Source of the DNA: Rathayibacter sp. SD072
GTDB lineage: Bacteria > Actinomycetota > Actinomycetes > Actinomycetales > Microbacteriaceae
Assembly: GCF_017355185.1 (NCBI RefSeq)
Contig: NZ_JADILJ010000008.1
Location: forward strand, 1 to 64,000
Length of the DNA stretch: 64,000 bases
Direction of reading: 5' to 3'
A program made the position numbers and the translations under genes. The notes under the pieces were generated by a model, which saw only the letters and a list, made by a program, of their open reading frames with translations, was not told where the DNA came from and did not search any database. Shown here in pieces: positions 60,507 to 64,000 of the stretch. The stretch's first letter is position 1. The number at the start of each line of letters is the position of its first letter.

Positions 60507-60665
60507 TCACTCCTGGACGGTGACGTCCCGGTCCAGGACCAGCGACTGCACCCACGGGAACACCCACTCGGCGAGGGCGACGAGGACCGCCGCCACCAGG
60601 ACGAGGACGATCAGGAGCCGGACCCACCAGGGTCCGGGCAGGACCCGCCACAGTGCCGCATACAC
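60507..60665 (-). CDS. 52-residue membrane protein between sortase and pabA
   Basis: This small ORF starts VYAALWRVLPGPWWVRLLIV and ends DRDVTVQE. It has one strongly hydrophobic segment (about 14-40) flanked by Trp-rich ends. The GTG follows the sortase stop by a single base (TGACGTG) and GGAGGG lies 9 nt upstream, so it is coupled to the sortase. I recall similar short proteins at this locus in related genera, but no function is known. Confidence 0.8.
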   Translation of the reverse strand: MYAALWRVLPGPWWVRLLIVLVLVAAVLVALAEWVFPWVQSLVLDRDVTVQE

Positions 60666-60666
60666 G

Positions 60667-61476
60667 TCAGCCCTCCTCGGCGACCGTGGCCGCGATCTCG
60701 GCGGGCGGACCCGCGGAACGGGGCTGCCACGACTCGAGCACGCCGTAGGCGATGATCCGCTCGGCCGTCGAGTAGAGCGGGTTGCAGCTGGTCAGCGTGA
60801 TCAGCCGGTCGGTGGGAGCGACGTCTGTCGTCCACGGCACCGGGTCGATGACCTGCACGTCCGACGGCTGCACGTACTCGAGGTTGCGGAAGCGGTAGGT
60901 GTACCAGCCGTCGGCGGTCTCGATGTAGATCGCATCGCCCAGCTGCAGCTCGTCGATCAGGTGCATCCCGCCGCCGTAGGCGCTGCGGTGCGCGGCGAGG
61001 GCGAAGTTGCCCACCTCGCCCGGCATCTGCGTGGTCGGGTAGTGGCCGATGCTGCCCTCGTCGAGGACGTTCGCCGCGTCGACGCCCTCGGCGATCGTGC
61101 GCACCCATCCCTCGCCGTACCTCGGGATGTACAGATTGCCGAACGAGGCGTCGATCGCCGACGCCGGAGAGACGACGGGCGCCCCGAAGTCGACCGGAGC
61201 ACCCTCGGCAGCGGGCGGGAGCTCCGCGGAGGGCAGCTCCGACGACTGCGGTCCTCCCCAGCTCTGCCGCAGCTCCGCGGCCTCGGAGGTCTGCTGATTG
61301 GCGATGACGGCGTCGTTCCACCACAGCTGCCAGCCGAGGAAGAGGAGCACCAGCACCCCGGCGGTCATCAGGAGCTCACCCACGACTCCGAAGAACGAGA
61401 GGCGGCGCCGCGGACGGGCGGCGGTGCGCGTCGATCGACGCCGCCGAGGGGCGTCGGAGGGCTGCGGGGCGGACAT
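60667..61476 (-). CDS. Class E sortase
   Basis: This 269-aa class E sortase anchors surface proteins bearing an LAXTG-type signal to the cell wall. The N-terminal cytoplasmic tail is Arg-rich and one membrane segment spans about 30-52. The sortase domain has His163 in NFALAAHRSAYGGG, Cys231 in LITLTSCNPLYS and Arg240 in TAERIIAYG. The ATG has TAGACT 6 nt upstream (61488-61483), typical of a leaderless gene here. It heads an operon with the 52-residue ORF and pabA and diverges from crgA. Confidence 0.94.
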   Translation of the reverse strand: MSAPQPSDAPRRRRSTRTAARPRRRLSFFGVVGELLMTAGVLVLLFLGWQLWWNDAVIANQQTSEAAELRQSWGGPQSSELPSAELPPAAEGAPVDFGAPVVSPASAIDASFGNLYIPRYGEGWVRTIAEGVDAANVLDEGSIGHYPTTQMPGEVGNFALAAHRSAYGGGMHLIDELQLGDAIYIETADGWYTYRFRNLEYVQPSDVQVIDPVPWTTDVAPTDRLITLTSCNPLYSTAERIIAYGVLESWQPRSAGPPAEIAATVAEEG

Positions 61477-61626
61477 GGCTCGAGTCTAATCGGGCAGTTC
61501 CCGCGGGCTCCGGCCTCCTCGGCCGCCTGGGGAGACGCCCTCCGCGCCCTGTGGAGAACCGGTGCCGCGGCTCGTCGAGGGCACCCCGCTCCCGGTCCGA
61601 GGGCTCGGCCCGGTACAGTGTTCCCC

Positions 61627-61869
61627 ATGGCACGAGCGACGAAGAGCCCGAAGCCGGAGCGCGACGAGGCCCGGACCGGAGAGAACTCCCCCAACCCGGT
61701 CTGGTTCAAGCCGGTGATGTTCGGCTTCATGCTGCTCGGACTCGCCTGGATCATCGTCTTCTACGTGAGCCAGGGCCTCCTGCCCATCCCCGATCTCGGC
61801 AACGTCAACATCCTCATCGGCTTCGGGATCGCCTTCATCGGCTTCCTGATGACGACCCGCTGGCGCTGA
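61627..61869 (+). CDS. crgA: CrgA cell division protein
   Basis: This 80-aa CrgA has a charged N-terminus and two membrane helices (about 30-48 and 60-76), with NPVWFKPVMFGFMLLGLAWI and the C-terminal FLMTTRWR characteristic of the family. CrgA links FtsZ, FtsQ and PBPs at the actinobacterial septum. TACAGT (61614-61619) ends 7 nt before the ATG, so the mRNA is probably leaderless. A longer in-frame extension upstream overlaps the sortase region and is not real. Confidence 0.95.
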   Translation: MARATKSPKPERDEARTGENSPNPVWFKPVMFGFMLLGLAWIIVFYVSQGLLPIPDLGNVNILIGFGIAFIGFLMTTRWR

Positions 61870-61882
61870 CCGCGCCCCTCGC

Positions 61883-62701
61883 GTGAACGACGCCCCGTCC
61901 GGACCTCCGACGGGGCGTTCGTCGTCGGTGGCGCGGTTGCGGGCCGCCGGCTGCGTCTTCGCCGAGGAGGAGGCCGCACTCCTCGAGGAGGCGGCGCACT
62001 CCGAGGAGGAGCTCGAGCCGCTCCTGCGGCGCCGCGAGACGGGCGAGCCCCTCGAGCAGATCCTGGGGTGGGTCGAGTTCCGCGGTCTGCGGATCGGGAT
62101 CGCTCCGGGCGTCTTCGTCCCCCGGCAGCGCACCGCGTTCGTCGTGGATGCGGCCCTGACCGTCCTCGGGGACGCCGTCGGAGGCGGTACCACGGTGCTC
62201 GACCTGTGCTGCGGCTCCGGCGCCATCGGTCGCGCCCTCCTCGACGAGCGGAGCGGTCTGCGCCTGCTGGCAGCCGACGTCTCCCCCGAGGCCGTGGCGT
62301 GTGCGCGAGCGAATCTCGCCGGACTCGCGACGGTCGTCGAGGGCGATCTCTTCGATGCCCTGCCCACGGGTGAGCGCGGCCTTCTCGACCTCGTCGTCGT
62401 CAACGCCCCCTACGTGCCGACGGAGGCGATCGCGCTGATGCCGCCGGAGGCGCGTCTGCACGAGCCGACCGTCTCGCTCGACGGTGGGAGCGACGGCCTG
62501 GTGCTGCACCGACGCATCGCCCGGGAGGCGCCCGCGTGGCTCTCTCCGGGCGGTGCGGTCGTGATCGAGGTCGGCCGGGAGCAGGCCTCCGTCAGCGCCG
62601 CGGCGTTCGCCGACGCGCGCTTCACCGCTGAGGTGCGGAGGGACGACGAGCGGGACGCGACGGTCGTCGTGGCTCGGCTCGTCCGAACTACACGCCTGTA
62701 A
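61883..62701 (+). CDS. HemK/PrmC-like N5-glutamine methyltransferase family protein
   Basis: This 272-aa SAM-dependent methyltransferase is related to PrmC/HemK. The SAM site is VLDLCCGSGAIGRALL. The N-terminal helical part has EPLEQILGWVEFRGLRI and VFVPRQRT. The catalytic NPPY motif appears as NAPYVPTEAI, a change seen in some family members that methylate other targets. So it is probably not the release-factor methyltransferase itself. The GTG start is 13 nt after crgA. Confidence 0.85.
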   Translation: MNDAPSGPPTGRSSSVARLRAAGCVFAEEEAALLEEAAHSEEELEPLLRRRETGEPLEQILGWVEFRGLRIGIAPGVFVPRQRTAFVVDAALTVLGDAVGGGTTVLDLCCGSGAIGRALLDERSGLRLLAADVSPEAVACARANLAGLATVVEGDLFDALPTGERGLLDLVVVNAPYVPTEAIALMPPEARLHEPTVSLDGGSDGLVLHRRIAREAPAWLSPGGAVVIEVGREQASVSAAAFADARFTAEVRRDDERDATVVVARLVRTTRL

Positions 62702-62877
62702 TTATCCCCAGCTGTGCAAACTCCTGTGGAAAGACGGGGGCGGCGCGCGCATCCCCGGGATCCCGCGGCTCCCGAGAGCGATCCGCATCAGGACGCGGCA
62801 GGATCGAGGGCCCCCGACCACCTCGCTCGGGGTCCGCGGAATGACAGCCGCGTAGTTCTCCCCATTGTTAACAACCC

Positions 62878-62886
62878 TGTGGATAA
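62878..62886 (-). promoter_or_regulatory. Perfect DnaA box
   Basis: TGTGGATAA is the reverse complement of TTATCCACA, the strong DnaA consensus. It is preceded by GTTAACAACCC and followed by an AT-containing CTTTCTCC stretch. Confidence 0.6.
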
Positions 62887-63198
62887 CTTTCTCCCCACCT
62901 GGGGAGGGTGCCTGTGGAAGAACCTCTCGAGCCGGTTACGTCGCCTCGCGCCGCAACCACTTCGACCGGTTACTCCGCTGTTCCGGCACTAACCGCACGA
63001 TGCGGTTACGACCGGCGACAAGCATCCTCCTGCTGGTCAGGCAGCCGCCCCGAGCACGTGTCGAGCGGAGGAGCCGCGTCGCGTCCCGGTGAGTGGGCGA
63101 AGGAGTGCCTGCCCGTCAGCTCGTCGGCCGAGTAGCACCGCAGGGGCGTCCCGGGACCCGCGTCCGCACGCGGATCCGGGTCATCGTCCGGCCTTCCG

Positions 63199-63239
63199 GT
63201 GGATCTCGAGACGCCCGCTGCGCGGGATGGTCGATCAGC
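63199..63239. repeat. REP-like palindromic element
   Basis: GGTGGATCTCGAGACGCCCG then CTGCGCGGG and TGGTCGATCAG matches the palindrome family at 5.5-6 kb and 33.2 kb. It lies downstream of the rhomboid gene (-). Confidence 0.7.
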
Positions 63240-63316
63240 AGGCTGCAGCCGACCCGGGTGGTGACTTCTCCTCAGAGACCCCGCCCCGCCCTCGCGGATC
63301 GCGGCCGACGAGCGCC

Positions 63317-64000
63317 TCAGCCCAGGAGGTACGCTCCCGCGGTGATCGCGACCAGGCCGGCGCCGATCAGGCCGACGAGCAGGTTCTGCGTCCGGCGCTG
63401 CGCACGCTGCCGCGTCTTCGTGAACACGAGACCGATGAGCGCGCCGGCCACGAGGCCGCCGACGTGCGCCTGCCACGCCACGTTCATCCCGGGCAGGAAT
63501 CCGATGACGAGGTTGAGGCCGACGAGCACCAGCAGCTGCGACGCCTGGCCGCCGAGGTGCCGGAGGATCACCAGATAGGCCCCCATCAGGCCGAAGATCG
63601 CTCCGGAGGCGCCGATGACCGTGGTGAGCGGGCCGGCCAGCAGGAGGACGCCCACGGATCCCGCGAAGCCGCTGAGCAGGAAGAGCGCGAGATACCGGCC
63701 GCGGCCGAGCATCCGCTCGAGCGCCATGCCGAAGATCCACAGCGTGTACATGTTCAGCGCCAGATGGAACGGGATGACGAAGAAGACGGACGTGCTGTGG
63801 AGGAAGACCGAGGTGAGCATCCGCCATGGCTCGAATCCGGCGCCGAAACCGGGGAGCGTGTAGGCGGGGACGTACGCCAGCCCGCCGATGACGAGGTTGC
63901 CGACGACGGGGAGGACCTCGAGGATCCAGAGGAACACGCAGAGGGCGATGATCGCGTACGTGACGGTCGGCTGATCGGCGCGGGTCATGGCGCGGACCCT
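63317..64000 (-). CDS. Rhomboid family intramembrane serine protease (5' partial)
   Basis: This rhomboid protease has six or seven membrane segments. The catalytic Ser is in TTVIGASGAIFGLMG and the catalytic His in AWQAHVGGLVAGALIG. The L1-type loop has WRMLTSVFLHST and NMYTLWIFG. An ATG at 63988 would give 223 aa. The frame stays open to the window edge, and related actinobacterial proteins carry an N-terminal zinc-finger region before this point, so the true start is probably outside. The gene belongs to the origin-proximal gene order with crgA and the sortase. Confidence 0.9.
   Translation of the reverse strand, partial: RVRAMTRADQPTVTYAIIALCVFLWILEVLPVVGNLVIGGLAYVPAYTLPGFGAGFEPWRMLTSVFLHSTSVFFVIPFHLALNMYTLWIFGMALERMLGRGRYLALFLLSGFAGSVGVLLLAGPLTTVIGASGAIFGLMGAYLVILRHLGGQASQLLVLVGLNLVIGFLPGMNVAWQAHVGGLVAGALIGLVFTKTRQRAQRRTQNLLVGLIGAGLVAITAGAYLLG

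Larger units (their letters stand above)
62702..63316. other. Intergenic region with DnaA-box-like sites and CGGTTA repeats
   Basis: About 615 nt without a convincing gene. TGTGGATAA at 62878-62886 is a perfect DnaA box. TTATCCCCA (62702-62710), TGTGGAAAG (62725-62733) and TGTGGAAGA (62913-62921) are near matches. CGGTTA occurs three times (62933, 62967, 63003) and once inverted (62990). A REP-like palindrome lies at 63199-63239, and a 34-nt repeat shared with 5486-5517 is at 63261-63294. Confidence 0.6.

Noticed and set aside
62702-63010. Chromosomal replication origin
   Set aside because: Only one perfect DnaA box, no dnaA or dnaN adjacent, and no clear AT-rich unwinding element; described as DnaA-box region only.
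1-64000. Insertion sequence, prophage or genomic-island boundaries
   Set aside because: No transposase, integrase or phage genes were recognised, the single tRNA has no duplicated 3' end nearby, and composition is even apart from short intergenic regions.

Overview
The window looks like chromosomal DNA from a high-GC actinobacterium of the family Microbacteriaceae, possibly near Rathayibacter or Clavibacter. That family-level placement is inferred from several features. It carries Lsr2, NucS, CrgA, a class E sortase and an actinobacterial fhaA-fhaB-pstP-rodA-pbpA-pknA-pknB cluster next to a tRNA-Leu. It also has a small DUF7882-like protein and many short-leader or leaderless genes. I see no prophage, transposase or CRISPR array. 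The only mobile-like DNA is small intergenic palindromic repeats.

Layout. 1-5.4 kb: 3' part of a sugar ABC importer operon ending in a GH42 beta-galactosidase, followed by a 0.7 kb repeat-filled spacer. 6-9.8 kb: a PspC-domain histidine kinase/LuxR-type regulator pair, divergent from a second PspC-domain membrane protein. 10-18 kb: CPA1 Na+/H+ antiporter, DUF1992 protein, a possible GNAT/aldo-keto reductase fusion, an ACR3/bile-acid-symporter-type carrier, a YihY/BrkB protein and a MATE exporter. 18-24 kb: LacI regulator divergent from MFS and SDR genes, then nucS, lsr2, an SseB-like gene and a HAD phosphatase. 24-33 kb: LysM lipoprotein, MarR regulator with a likely target, ABC-F ATPase, ECF42-type sigma factor with its DGPF partner, Lrp regulator, DUF2000, Rv0909-type antitoxin, luxS with MTA/SAH nucleosidase, and a DUF2231-Rieske protein.

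33-41.3 kb: a complete high-affinity potassium operon (small ORF, kdpF, A, B, C, D, E) on the minus strand. It diverges from a multiple-monosaccharide ABC importer (chvE/mmsA/mmsB type) with a ROK regulator (41.7-47 kb). 47-49 kb: a deazaflavin-dependent nitroreductase, a hypothetical gene, a glucanase-like protein and tRNA-Leu(CAG). 49.3-58.4 kb: the cell-division and peptidoglycan signalling operon. 58.5-64 kb: AraC regulator, pabA/trpG, a small membrane protein, class E sortase, crgA, a HemK-like methyltransferase, a DnaA-box-bearing spacer and a 5'-partial rhomboid protease. This order is usual near the replication origin in this family.

Main themes for follow-up: (1) at least twelve genes have a TANNNT hexamer 6-7 nt before the start codon, the signature of leaderless transcripts; (2) three unrelated families of intergenic palindromes, including a 32-bp perfect palindrome paired with a 22-bp-stem hairpin; (3) candidate operators next to the LacI, MarR, Lrp and ROK regulators and the kdp operon; (4) small overlapping membrane-protein genes in the kdp operon and between the sortase and pabA; (5) a tandem-repeat signal peptide in a LysM lipoprotein; (6) a long hairpin in the luxS leader.
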